Source of the DNA: JBBKXP01 sp038323615
GTDB lineage: Bacteria; Pseudomonadota; Alphaproteobacteria; Rhodobacterales; Rhodobacteraceae
Direction: 5' to 3'
Assembly (NCBI GenBank): GCA_038323615.1
Contig: JBBQHC010000055.1
Coordinates: 1-18,449 of the forward strand
Length of the DNA stretch: 18,449 bases
Every line of letters starts with the position of its first letter. Within the stretch, counting starts at the first letter, position 1. Of the stretch, positions 1 to 7,866 are shown piece by piece. Both the position numbers and the translations under genes were made by a program. The notes under the pieces are model-generated. The model ran no database searches. It was not told where the DNA came from and saw only the letters and a list, made by a program, of their open reading frames with translations.

Positions 1-862
1 CCGGCGTGCGGTGCGGCTGGACGAAACCGTTTATCTGGTGCTGGACGAGGCCGACCAGATGCTCGACATGGGCTTTATCCACGCTCTGCGCCGGATCGCT
101 CCACTGCTGGCGAAGGACCGCCAGACGATGATGTTTTCGGCCACCATGCCAAAACTGATGGCTGAACTGTCTACATCGTTTCTGACCGACCCGGTACGGG
201 TGCAGGTCGATCAGCCCGGCAAGCCCGTCGAGAAGATCGCCCAATCGGTGCATTTCGTATCCAAGGCGGCCAAGAACGACATGCTGGTCGAATTGCTGGA
301 CAAGCACCGCAATGAATTGGCGCTGGTCTTTGGGCGCACCAAGCACGGCATGGAAAAGCTGAGCAAATTCCTGATCGCCAAGGGGTTCGCCGCCGCGTCG
401 ATCCACGGCAACAAGAGTCAGGGCCAGCGCGACCGCGCCATCACCGAATTCAAATCGGGCAAGGTGCGAATTCTGGTGGCGACCGATGTGGCTGCCCGTG
501 GTCTGGATATTCCCGACGTGCGCCACGTCTATAACTACGAAATGCCCAACGTCGCCGAGAACTACGTTCACCGGATCGGGCGCACTGCCCGCGCCGGGGC
601 CGATGGGGCCGCGATCGCCTTGGTCGCCCCCGACGAGATGATCGAACTGTTTGACATCCAGAAGGCGATGAAGGCCGATATCCCGGTCGCATCTGGACGC
701 CCGTGGGAGGTTTTGCCGGGGCAAAAGAAAAAGCCCAACGGCGGTGGCGGTGGCGGTGGCAATGGCCAGCGGCGGCGCAGCAGCGGTGGCGGCAATCCTG
801 GGGCGATGGCAAAACCGGGCGGTCAGCGTCGGCGCAAGCCGCAAGCCCGCCGGGTCGCCTGA
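1..862 (+). CDS. DEAD-box ATP-dependent RNA helicase, 3' part (RhlE-like)
   Basis: This gene enters from the left edge; the frame is open to base 2, so the start and the Q motif, Walker A and motif Ib are missing. Counting from the GTG at 11, the DEAD box itself is at residues 12-15 (VLDEADQMLDMGF), and FSATMP (motif III) follows. The second RecA-like domain carries LVFGRTKH, ATDVAARGLDIPDV (motif V) and HRIGRTARAG (motif VI). The last 40 or so residues are a Gly/Arg-rich basic tail with a run of seven glycines, typical of RhlE-type helicases that bind RNA unspecifically. Such enzymes unwind short RNA duplexes in ribosome assembly and mRNA decay. The family is certain; the exact subfamily (RhlE versus another DEAD-box group) is inferred from the tail. 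Confidence 0.95.
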   Translation, partial: RRAVRLDETVYLVLDEADQMLDMGFIHALRRIAPLLAKDRQTMMFSATMPKLMAELSTSFLTDPVRVQVDQPGKPVEKIAQSVHFVSKAAKNDMLVELLDKHRNELALVFGRTKHGMEKLSKFLIAKGFAAASIHGNKSQGQRDRAITEFKSGKVRILVATDVAARGLDIPDVRHVYNYEMPNVAENYVHRIGRTARAGADGAAIALVAPDEMIELFDIQKAMKADIPVASGRPWEVLPGQKKKPNGGGGGGGNGQRRRSSGGGNPGAMAKPGGQRRRKPQARRVA

Positions 863-1071
863 CAGCGGACAAGGGGCGGGTCGCAAGGCCCGCCCTGTTC
901 AAGTAAAAAGATGAAATCGCTGGCGTCGAGCTGCGCCTGCGAAATGCCGACCAGTCGAAACGACCCGGCACCATAATTGACGACGATGCCATCATCAGCG
1001 ACAACGAAAATCAGATCAGACAGCGTCCGTGCCCCACTGCCGCGCAGGTCGAGCCCGTCGTCGTAGTCCAT
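823..1071 (-). pseudogene. C-terminal fragment of an RTX-type secreted calcium-binding protein
   Basis: From ATG 1071 the reading frame gives DYDDGLDLRG, then a stretch ending GSFRLVGISQAQLDASDFIF. This pattern (D-L-R-G, then 'DDGIVVNYGAG', then L-x-G-hydrophobic, D-A-S-D-F) is that of the C-terminal end of RTX/haemolysin-type proteins exported by type I secretion. No glycine-rich nonapeptide repeats lie upstream, so only about the last 55 residues survive. After DFIF (ending near 907) the frame runs on for some 28 residues that look like noise and overlaps the end of the helicase gene antisense, stopping at 823. No separate start signal is visible. I read it as a relic; a short functional protein is unlikely. 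Confidence 0.5.
874..895 (+). terminator. Hairpin after the helicase gene, possible terminator
   Basis: A perfect 7-bp G+C stem (GGGCGGG at 874-880, CCCGCCC at 889-895) with an 8-nt loop begins 12 bases after the helicase stop codon. The sequence after it (TGTTCAAG) is not a T run, so as an intrinsic terminator it is weak. It lies inside the antisense RTX fragment. Confidence 0.4.
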
Positions 1072-1112
1072 TTTTGAACCCTTGGGCAAAGGACAGGCCG
1101 GTGATGACCGTC

Positions 1113-1886
1113 TTAGGACGAGAAATTGTCGATGGCCGGATTGGTCTGCGCGATTTCTTCGGCGACCACCCGCAGGACCGAATTGGAATAGGGATCGGCG
1201 CGCATCACTTGGATGCCGGTCGCCGTTGCGGCCAAGGGCAAGGGCGAGATTGCCAGCAGGATTTTCAACGCAGGATTGACGCCGCGCAGTATGCCGATGG
1301 CGGCGTACGAGCTTTCGATGGCATCGGCAAAACCCAAGTTGACGAACACATGTTTGGCCGGGTCATAGGCCCCCGCAATCACGCCGGGCGCACTGGAAAA
1401 AATCGTGCTGATCGCCCGGTCGGCCCATGTTTCGGTCAGGCCAAGCGTGAAGATGAGCGGATCCAACTGTCCGAACATGGCACGGATGCGGGCCAGATAG
1501 TCGGCGCGATGCACCTTGACCCCGTCGACGTTGCCCAAACATCCAGGTTCGACGTTGGGGCGCAGGGCATATTAAAAGCGCCCGTCTTTGGTTAAGATCG
1601 CCGCCGAGTGGTGCAAGCATCGCCATAGCCCCCGGAAAACAGGCCATAGCCGAACTTTTCGGCGATATCCGTGGGCATCCGGGCCGAGGCTGGCTCGAAG
1701 TCAAGGAAGGTCAACTGCGATTGCCGCATGTAGCGTCCGATGTGTTGGGCGAAGCAACTGCCGACTGTGGCGACACGCAGGCCCGGGGTGAGCGGAAGCT
1801 TGGGGGCGTATAGATTGCTGATCCTGAACTATCGTTGCGGCGACAGGACGACCAGAACGTGTGCTTTGGCAGGCGGTATAGGGCAT
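1113..1886 (-). pseudogene. GSCFA-domain protein, frameshifted
   Basis: The pieces of one GSCFA-family protein lie in order on the minus strand but in different frames. An ATG at 1886 with a good AAGGAGG ribosome site reads MPYT. After a shift near 1870 the frame gives LPKHTFWSSCRRND. After a second shift at the C5 run (1802-1806) it gives LPLTPGLRVATVGSCFAQHI, with the family signature G-S-C-F-A at 1749-1763, and goes on to GYGLFSGGYGDACTTR. A third shift near 1605 and a stop near 1573 follow. The last part (from about 1538) is intact: VDGVKVHRADYLARIRAMF, then FTLGLTETW and LAISPLPLAATATG. GSCFA proteins are often linked with cell-surface polysaccharides, but their activity is unknown. At least three lesions make this a pseudogene. 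The C-terminal region after DNFSS is also missing. Confidence 0.8.
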
Positions 1887-2002
1887 GTCGGCACCTCCTT
1901 ACCCTGCGGGTCCACGCGAAAGACCCAACAGGCACGGATTCGTCCTGTCCAATCAAAGGGTAAGGCGGGTTTGACCCCGAACCTTCTCGGGCGACATGTG
2001 CG

Positions 2003-2680
2003 CGCCGTCACGCCATCCGGCGCTCTGCCGAAACAGCCGACGCCAACGATCGCTTTGTCGCAGAGACCTACGCGCTCTGGCGCGAATCCGGCCTGATCGA
2101 AGCAGGGGTGCGGCGCGAACTGGGCGGCGGTGGGGCGGATGTGCGCGACCTGTCCGAGATGCTGCGCACTCTTACGCAGGCTTGCGGGTCCGCAGCACTC
2201 GCCTTCTCGATGCACAGGGATCAGGTCGCGATTCCGGCCTTGCATCCGCTGTACCAGATCATCGCGACGACGACATTTCCGCTGATCTGCGCCGTCTATC
2301 TGGGCGTCGCCGAAAGCGCCCGCGATCTTGCGCTTGACCATGCGCACCGCAAGCCAACGACCCCGGATCCGCTCAATCTGGCAGGTCGGGTGGAGACATC
2401 GCTGCGCGGCGTCCAGCGCGCACATCAGGCGATGGTTGCAGCCGTCGAACCTAACGCGCCCTCAGGTGAAAGCGTCAATGATGTCATGATCGGGCGAACG
2501 CTGGTGGCCAGATATGCGATCCGCAAAATGGAGCTTGCTGGTGGCGCAGGGTTCTACCGCTCGGCTGATCTTGAACGTCGATTTCGTGATGTTCAGGGGG
2601 CCCGTTACCACCCTTTGCAAGACGTACCGCAGGCTGAATATGCGGCTGCCTTGCCACTGGGCCAACCAGTGAGCAGATAT
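2003..2680 (+). pseudogene. Acyl-CoA dehydrogenase remnant with internal deletions
   Basis: The frame carries an N-terminal acyl-CoA dehydrogenase segment (NDRFVAETYALWRESGLIEA, RELGGGGADV, CGSAALAFSMHRDQVAIPA). It jumps at about 2240 straight to the C-terminal helical domain (HPLYQIIATTTFPLICAVYL, GVAESARDLALDHA), and ends with GGAGFYRSADLERRFRDVQG, ARYHPL and ALPLGQPV. The roughly 150 residues that normally form the middle beta domain and part of the FAD/substrate site are absent, though the frame is kept. A second small gap precedes GGAGFYR (ELA joined directly to GGAG). No start codon fits the N-terminus; the nearest in-frame stop upstream is at 1961-1963. Beyond about 2680 the frame is open but runs antisense into rpmE. 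The protein could not be an active dehydrogenase. Confidence 0.82.
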
Positions 2681-2743
2681 TCCGACGCGTCAGGGATAAA
2701 ATCTGGCAAGTGCCTTTTTCGAATCTCTTACCGCGCGCACGGG

Positions 2744-2782
2744 CCTCGTAAACGACAAACGCCGCCCCTTGTGGGGACGGCG
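2744..2782 (-). terminator. Rho-independent terminator after rpmE
   Basis: Reading the minus strand after the rpmE stop, CGCCG-T-CCCC pairs with GGGGCGGCG around an ACAA loop (stem 2760-2782, with one bulged base), followed by TTTGTCGTTT. This closes the rplS-rpmE transcript. Confidence 0.8.
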
Positions 2783-2822
2783 CATTTCGCAAGGTTGGTG
2801 AAACCTTGGCGCGATGGGATCC

Positions 2823-3044
2823 TTAGAAACCCAGCCCCGCGTATTTGTTCTTGAACTTGGATACCCGGCCGCCGGCGTCCATCAGACGCGAGCTGCCGCC
2901 GGTCCAGGCCGGATGCACCGAAGGATCGATATCCAGCGTCATCTGGTCGCCTTCCTTGCCCCAGGTCGATTTCATCTGCACCACGGTGCCGTCGGTGAAT
3001 TTGACGTCGATCACGTGATAATCGGGGTGAATCTCTTTTCTCAT
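2823..3044 (-). CDS. rpmE: 50S ribosomal protein L31
   Basis: This 73-residue protein starts MRKEIHPDYHVIDVKFTDGT and ends SKFKNKYAGLGF, matching L31 of Rhodobacterales end to end. L31 sits at the subunit interface (bridge B1b) of the ribosome. It has no CXXC zinc pair, so it is the cysteine-free form that does not depend on zinc. The start at ATG 3044 lies 11 bases after the rplS stop codon, so the two are co-transcribed. Longer readings of the same frame into rplS are excluded because they would run antiphase through a conserved gene. Confidence 0.97.
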   Translation of the reverse strand: MRKEIHPDYHVIDVKFTDGTVVQMKSTWGKEGDQMTLDIDPSVHPAWTGGSSRLMDAGGRVSKFKNKYAGLGF

Positions 3045-3055
3045 GACACCGATCC

Positions 3056-3439
3056 CTATGCGTCTGCGCCGACAAGCGGCTTGTAGTTGGAAACCTCGGC
3101 GATCCGGGCCGATTTGCCACGGCGCGCGCGCAGGTAGTACAGCTTGGCCCGGCGGACTTTGCCGCGACGGACGACTTCGATGCCGTCGATATTGGTGGAA
3201 TGTAGCGGGAAAACCCGCTCGACGCCCTCGCCAAAGGAAATCTTGCGCACCGTGAACGAACCAGCGATGCCCTTGCCGTTCTTGCGGGCAATGCACACAC
3301 CTTCGTAGTTCTGCACCCGGGTCCGGGTGCCTTCGGTGACTTTATAGCCAACGCGCAGCGTGTCGCCGGGTTTGAAATCGGGGATCTTTTTCCCCAGCGC
3401 AGCGATCTGCTCCGCTTCGATCTGTGCGATCAGGTCCAT
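3056..3439 (-). CDS. rplS: 50S ribosomal protein L19
   Basis: This 127-residue protein has the L19 fold signature: MDLIAQIEAEQIAALGKKIP at the N-terminus, then FKPGDTLRVGYKV, YEGVCIARKN, FTVRKIS, VERVFPLHSTNIDGIEVVRR and RRAKLYYLRARRGKSARI. L19 lies at the 30S-50S interface. ATG 3439 is chosen because AGGAG sits 8 bases upstream; a TTG at 3457 in the same frame has no ribosome site. It is first in a two-gene unit with rpmE. In many bacteria trmD is the next gene upstream, but here trmD ends 5.3 kb away, beyond an inserted catabolic module. A promoter-like site and a stem-loop leader precede it. Confidence 0.97.
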   Translation of the reverse strand: MDLIAQIEAEQIAALGKKIPDFKPGDTLRVGYKVTEGTRTRVQNYEGVCIARKNGKGIAGSFTVRKISFGEGVERVFPLHSTNIDGIEVVRRGKVRRAKLYYLRARRGKSARIAEVSNYKPLVGADA

Positions 3440-3466
3440 CTGATCATCTCCTATCAACGCACGGTT

Positions 3467-3532
3467 TGCCCGCGCAGGTGAGGGCTGTCAGAGCTTTGGT
3501 CTTCATCGGGTCAGTCACCGCTTGCGCGGGCA
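3467..3532 (-). promoter_or_regulatory. Structured 5' leader of rplS
   Basis: On the minus strand TGCCCGCGCA (3532-3523) is perfectly complementary to TGCGCGGGCA (3476-3467). Just inside it, GGTGA (3519-3515) pairs with TCACC (3481-3477), so a stem of up to 15 bp with a small asymmetric bulge encloses about 33 nt. The base of the stem is 27 bases from the rplS start codon, close to the ribosome site. The position suggests translational control, perhaps by L19 or L31 itself, but I know of no characterised alphaproteobacterial L19 leader with this sequence. Confidence 0.55.
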
Positions 3533-3642
3533 GCCCACCAAAGGTTTCACGGCCTTGCTTTTGCAGTTTGGCGGTCATCCGGTGAAGCGGTCGGAGCCAT
3601 ACCAAACAGGTCCGACGACTCATACGGGCCGCAGACAGGCGG

Positions 3643-3671
3643 GGTATAGGGGGAGTGCGGGTTTGGGGCAA
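3643..3671 (-). promoter_or_regulatory. Predicted sigma-70 promoter for rplS-rpmE
   Basis: The minus strand reads TTGCCC (-35, 3671-3666), exactly 17 bases, then TATACC (-10, 3648-3643). Transcription would begin near 3636 and give a leader of about 195 nt that includes the stem at 3467-3532. The rest of 3440-3813 contains no convincing gene. Confidence 0.6.
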
Positions 3672-3813
3672 GGGGGGATGGGAAGTGGCGAATGTCCGGA
3701 TTGAGCCCAAACTGACGATTTTCTGTGGTGTGGCGAATGACGGCTTCTTAAAAATCCAAAATGAAATCAGTCAGAATTGTGAGCGCGTGTTAAATGGTTG
3801 TCCAATACGCACC

Positions 3814-4749
3814 TTATAGCTTGCGGTGCTTTTTGACTGCGAGGGCGGACAAGGCCAGGTCGCCTAAGGCGCGTCCGCGGAAAACGAATGCGGTGCGATC
3901 ATTGGGATCTGTGCGCCCCTGTAGCTGACCTGTCACCAGGTCAGTCAGGTCTCCGTGGATGAACGCAGGATTACACAGCTTGTTGGGCAGCGCGGCTTCT
4001 TGCTTGAGGTCATCGATCACGACGCAGTCGAGCGAACCAAAGCTATCGCGCTTCCATGGAGCTGCAAGATCAACGACGGCAGCAAATGACCCGGACTTCA
4101 TACCAGGTGCATCAAGAAACGGCGCCGCGCCGCCGGTATGCGTTACGGTGGTCACGAGGAGGTCGCTGGTTTCCGCAACCTTTTGTCCAGAAAAACAAGG
4201 CGTCGCTGTCAATCCGTGTGCTTTGGCCCGCTCTGCGAGGCGATCCTGATTGGCCTGACCGCGCCCGAAATAGACCATATGTTTCAGATCGAATAAGTCA
4301 GGGAAAGCGTCGAGATGGCTGCGCGCCTGTGCGCCACAGCCCACAAAGCCGATGGTCTAGGCATTCGGATTGGCCATATATCTTGCGGCCAACGCGCTTA
4401 GGCCCGCGGTGCGTACTTCGGTAGTCCAATTGCCGTCCAACAATGCAACTGGCAGGCCTGTGACGCTGTCGAGCATGGTCACGAGGCCGTTGATCTGCAG
4501 TAGGCCATGCGCCGTACGTTCAGGACGACCGTCTTGACGGCCAGAAGTGGCGGATTATCCATCGCGGCGAGCGCAGCCATTCTATAGCGGGGATCATTGG
4601 GCGGTGTGATCACAGCCTTGGGTGCCGCCCAGACCGAACCATTCACGCTGCCACGAATGGCGCTCGATGCTCTCGATAATCTGCGCAGTACTAAGCCCAA
4701 GCCCGATCAAATCGTCCTGTGACAGATCCGGTATGTTCATATTCGCCAT
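3814..4749 (-). pseudogene. Ornithine cyclodeaminase / delta1-pyrroline-2-carboxylate reductase family, broken
   Basis: The gene starts MANMNIPDLSQDDLIGLGLS at ATG 4749. The frame shifts near 4655, then reads RGSVNGSVWAAPKAVITPP and AALAAMDNPPLLAVKTVVLN. It shifts again near 4515 to GLLQINGLVTMLDSVTGLPV, GNWTTEVRTAGLSALAARYM, and hits a TAG at 4359-4357 just before TIGFVGCGAQARSHLDAFPD, the Rossmann glycine motif of this family. From there to the stop at 3814 the frame is intact. Intact relatives of the ornithine cyclodeaminase/mu-crystallin family reduce delta1-pyrroline-2-carboxylate to L-proline or form proline from ornithine. Two frameshifts and one nonsense codon make it inactive. It follows the dehydratase gene by two bases, so it was the third gene of that operon. 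Confidence 0.88.
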
Positions 4750-4751
4750 TC

Positions 4752-5789
4752 TTAGCGTCCCTTCAAATCAGGCCATGTATCGCTGAGGCGGTAACCTTCG
4801 GGCCACGGGTCATCAGGGTCCAGCATGTGTTGATGCGTGCCCGTGATCCAAGCGCGCCCCGTGATTTCTGGGATAATCGCAGGGGTCTCGCCCAGCATCG
4901 TGGTCTCCGCGATTCGCCCGTGGAATTCCGAGTTGATGATCGAGCGGGCCGTAAAGGTTTCACCCACCTGCATCTCGCCGCGCGCATGCAGAAGCGCCAT
5001 ACGCGCAGAGGCTGCCGTGCCCGTGGGCGAGCGGTCAATCTTGCCTGGCTGGATTGCGACTGCCGCGGATGTGGTAAGATGGCTGCCCTCGCGTGCAATC
5101 GGTCCTGCGAAAAGGCAAAACGAGAAATGCGTCCAGTCTGGATTGGTCGGGTGGCTGAAGGTGAGTTGCGCGTTGGCCGCGTTGGTGATGGCCACGCCCA
5201 GATCGGCCAGCGCCTTGGCTTCGGAGGCGACCAGTTCAAACCCGAGGGCCGCTGCATCCACTACGACAAAGCTGTCACCGCCAAAAGCCGTATCGACGGT
5301 GATTGGACCCAGCCCCGGCACCTCCAGCGACACACCCATTTCACCAATAAAGGAAGGCAAATTGCGCACGGTGATCCGTTCAGCCTTGCCATTGCGGCAT
5401 TCGGCGCGCACGCGCACCAAGCCGCCGGGAGCCTCCAGCACAATTTCCGTCACGGGCTCTGTCATCGGAATGATCCCGCTGTCCAGCAGCACGGTAGACA
5501 CGCAGATAGAGTTTGAGCCCGACATCGGCGGAGTGTCCTCTGGCTCCATAATGATCCAGCCCATCTGGGCCTCGGGATGGATCGGTGGGACCAGCAAATT
5601 CACATGGCGAAACACGCCGCCGCGTGGCTCGTTCAGCATGAAATTGCGTAGGGTTTGATCCTTGGCAATCCATGTGCGCTGCTCCCACAAGGTCTTGCCC
5701 GGCGGCGGGGCCACACCGCCGACAATGACGTCGCCGACCTCGCCTTCGGCATGACAGGATACGACGTGAATGGTTTTGCTGCTGCGCAT
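4752..5789 (-). CDS. Proline racemase-superfamily protein, probable trans-3-hydroxy-L-proline dehydratase
   Basis: The 345-residue protein has the two-lobed proline racemase/PrpF-like fold. The N-terminal lobe begins KTIHVVSCHAEGEVGDVIVG; the first catalytic position is in PPMSGSNSI, Ser90, where proline racemases and 4-hydroxyproline epimerases have Cys. The second is in KIDRSPTGTAASARM, Thr256, again in place of Cys. GGDSFVVVD (170-178) lies between them, and GTHQHML is near the C-terminus. Thr at the second site is known from trans-3-hydroxy-L-proline dehydratases, which only remove the alpha proton and expel water to form delta1-pyrroline-2-carboxylate. The adjacent pyrroline-2-carboxylate reductase-like gene supports this. 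ATG 5789 has AAGGA upstream and lies one base after the demethylase stop. Cis-hydroxyproline or betaine epimerization cannot be excluded. Confidence 0.85.
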   Translation of the reverse strand: MRSSKTIHVVSCHAEGEVGDVIVGGVAPPPGKTLWEQRTWIAKDQTLRNFMLNEPRGGVFRHVNLLVPPIHPEAQMGWIIMEPEDTPPMSGSNSICVSTVLLDSGIIPMTEPVTEIVLEAPGGLVRVRAECRNGKAERITVRNLPSFIGEMGVSLEVPGLGPITVDTAFGGDSFVVVDAAALGFELVASEAKALADLGVAITNAANAQLTFSHPTNPDWTHFSFCLFAGPIAREGSHLTTSAAVAIQPGKIDRSPTGTAASARMALLHARGEMQVGETFTARSIINSEFHGRIAETTMLGETPAIIPEITGRAWITGTHQHMLDPDDPWPEGYRLSDTWPDLKGR

Positions 5790-5790
5790 C

Positions 5791-7836
5791 CTAGATATCC
5801 TTGACCAGACGCAAGGCGTCGTAGATTGCCGCGTGGGTATTGCGTGCCGAAACAGCATCGCCGATGCGGAACAGTTGAAATTTGCCGTTCTTACTGCGCA
5901 TGGCGGTTTGCGGATTCCCCGCAATCAACGCGTCATAATCGACTTCACCCGCATTGGATGAATGGGGTTTGAGGTCGAAATACAACTCATCCAGCGGCAG
6001 GGTGCCGTAGTTCACAACGACCTGATCGACCTCAACCTCATAGGTATGATCGCTGTAATCCGTGCCAATCGTCGCGGTCAGTTTGTTGCCGCTGCGCGCG
6101 ACAGCCATCAGGCGGCGGGTGACGGTAAAGGTCACATCTTTATCCTGAAGCGATCGCATGTAGGGCACGAGGTTCATCGCCATCACGTCTGGCGAAAAGG
6201 TCCGATCCGGAGTCATGATCTCTACGGAAGCACCCGCATTCGCCGCAACCTCAGCGGCCTGCAAGGCAGGGTGGTCGCCGCTTTCGTCATAGATCAGGAC
6301 TTTGCCCGCAGGCTTCACATCGCCCGAGATGATATCCCACGCGGTGACGACATGGGCCTGTTCGCCGTTCTGCTCAAACAGTTCCGTATTGGGCAAACCG
6401 CCAGTGGCGACAATCACCACGTCGGGGTTCAGGGCGGTCACGTCGTCCGCCTCGGCCCATGTGTTGAAGTGGAACCTCACGTCGCGCGCGGCACATTGCG
6501 CCATGCGCCAATCGATGATCCCGATCATCTCGCGGCGGCGCGGGGATTGCGACGTCAGCAATACCTGCCCGCCGGGTGCGGCTGCGGCCTCAAATACGGT
6601 CACGTCATGCCCGCGTTCGGCAGCAACACGCGCAGCCTCAAGACCCGCAGGACCGGCACCGATGATCAGAACCTTCTTTGGCGTTTCTGCCTTTGCAATC
6701 TCATGCGGCATCGTCAATTCGCGCCCCGTGGCGGCGTTATGGATGCACAGGGCGTCGCCCCCCTCATAGATCCGATCAAGGCAGTATGTCGCACCGACGC
6801 AGGGACGAATGTCATCCTCACGCCCCTCGATGATCTTGCGCACGATATGCGGGTCCGCCATATGCGCGCGGGTCATACCGACCATATCCAGAAGGCCCGC
6901 CTGCACGGCATGGCGCGCGGTGGCCACATCAGGGATGCGGGCCGCGTGGAACGTTGGCATTCCCGTCGCCTTGCGAACTTCGCCCGCAAAATCGAGGTGC
7001 GGGGCAGATTTCATACCCTGAATTGGGATGACGTCGGTCATGGCGGGGTCGGTGTGAATGCGTCCCTTGATGACGTTCAAGAAATCAATCTCACCGGTTG
7101 CGGCAATGCGCTTGGAAATCTCCAGCCCTTCGTCATGGGTGATGCCTCCCTTTTGCGCCTCATCCGCCGTGTAGCGCAGGCCGACAATGAACTCGGCGCC
7201 GACACGCTTGCGGATCGCCTCGACGACATCGAGCGGAAACCGCATACGGTTCTCGAGTGTATCGGCTCCGTAAGGCCCGGTCAGATCATTGGTCAGTGGC
7301 GACCAGAACTGGTCAAGCAAGTGGCCGTAAACCTGCAGTTCAATCCCGTCCATGCCGCCCGATTGCATCCGCTCGGCGGCATCGGCGAAATCGTTGATGA
7401 TCCGGTCGATGTCCCAGTCCTCGATCAGTTTGGGAAAAGCCCGGTGCGCGGGTTCGCGGTGCTTGGAGGACGACACGGAGGGCAACCAATCGCCCTTGTT
7501 CCAATTGGTTCGCCGCCCCAGATGGGTAAGCTGGATCATGACCGCGCAGCCATGTTCATGCACCGCGTCCGTCAGATTCTGGATCCACGGCACGACTTCG
7601 TCCTTGTAGGCCAGAATGTTATTGAACACCGGCGGGCTGTCGCGGCTGACGGCGGCAGACCCCGCAGTCATGGCGAGGGCGACGCCTGCCTTGGCACGTT
7701 CGGCATGATAGGCGGCGTAGCGCTCTTTGGGCATGCCATCCTGCGGATAGGCCGGCTCATGACTCGTCGTCATGATCCGGTTTCGCAATGTCAGGTGCTT
7801 CAGTTGGAAGGATTGGAGCAATGGGTCGGTAGACAT
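5791..7836 (-). CDS. NADH:flavin oxidoreductase, StcD-like N-methylproline demethylase family (FMN, Fe-S, FAD)
   Basis: The 681-residue protein has an old-yellow-enzyme TIM barrel at residues 5-335 (LRNRIMTTSHEP, VMIQLTHLGRR, FWSPLTNDLTGPYG, NRMRFPLDVVEAI). A cysteine cluster follows at 346-364 (Cys346, Cys352, Cys364; Ala349 replaces the fourth Cys of trimethylamine dehydrogenase). Then come FAD/NAD Rossmann motifs: VLIIGAGPAGLEAARVAAER from residue 389, and VVIVATGGLPN. Domain order and length fit the family of trimethylamine dehydrogenase, 2,4-dienoyl-CoA reductase and StcD, the proposed N-methylproline demethylase of stachydrine use. With the hydroxyproline-type genes next to it I infer demethylation of an N-methylated proline derivative. 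ATG 7836 has AAGGA 8 bases upstream. It is first in the operon, controlled from the shared intergenic region with the TetR gene. Confidence 0.85.
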   Translation of the reverse strand: MSTDPLLQSFQLKHLTLRNRIMTTSHEPAYPQDGMPKERYAAYHAERAKAGVALAMTAGSAAVSRDSPPVFNNILAYKDEVVPWIQNLTDAVHEHGCAVMIQLTHLGRRTNWNKGDWLPSVSSSKHREPAHRAFPKLIEDWDIDRIINDFADAAERMQSGGMDGIELQVYGHLLDQFWSPLTNDLTGPYGADTLENRMRFPLDVVEAIRKRVGAEFIVGLRYTADEAQKGGITHDEGLEISKRIAATGEIDFLNVIKGRIHTDPAMTDVIPIQGMKSAPHLDFAGEVRKATGMPTFHAARIPDVATARHAVQAGLLDMVGMTRAHMADPHIVRKIIEGREDDIRPCVGATYCLDRIYEGGDALCIHNAATGRELTMPHEIAKAETPKKVLIIGAGPAGLEAARVAAERGHDVTVFEAAAAPGGQVLLTSQSPRRREMIGIIDWRMAQCAARDVRFHFNTWAEADDVTALNPDVVIVATGGLPNTELFEQNGEQAHVVTAWDIISGDVKPAGKVLIYDESGDHPALQAAEVAANAGASVEIMTPDRTFSPDVMAMNLVPYMRSLQDKDVTFTVTRRLMAVARSGNKLTATIGTDYSDHTYEVEVDQVVVNYGTLPLDELYFDLKPHSSNAGEVDYDALIAGNPQTAMRSKNGKFQLFRIGDAVSARNTHAAIYDALRLVKDI

Positions 7837-7866
7837 GAGGCGATCCTTATCGAGGCAAGAAGTTCC

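Noticed and set aside
3444..3710. 88-codon minus frame upstream of rplS
   Set aside because: It overlaps the promoter and stem-loop leader of rplS, has Pro/Arg-rich sequence with no family, and no ribosome site near its start.
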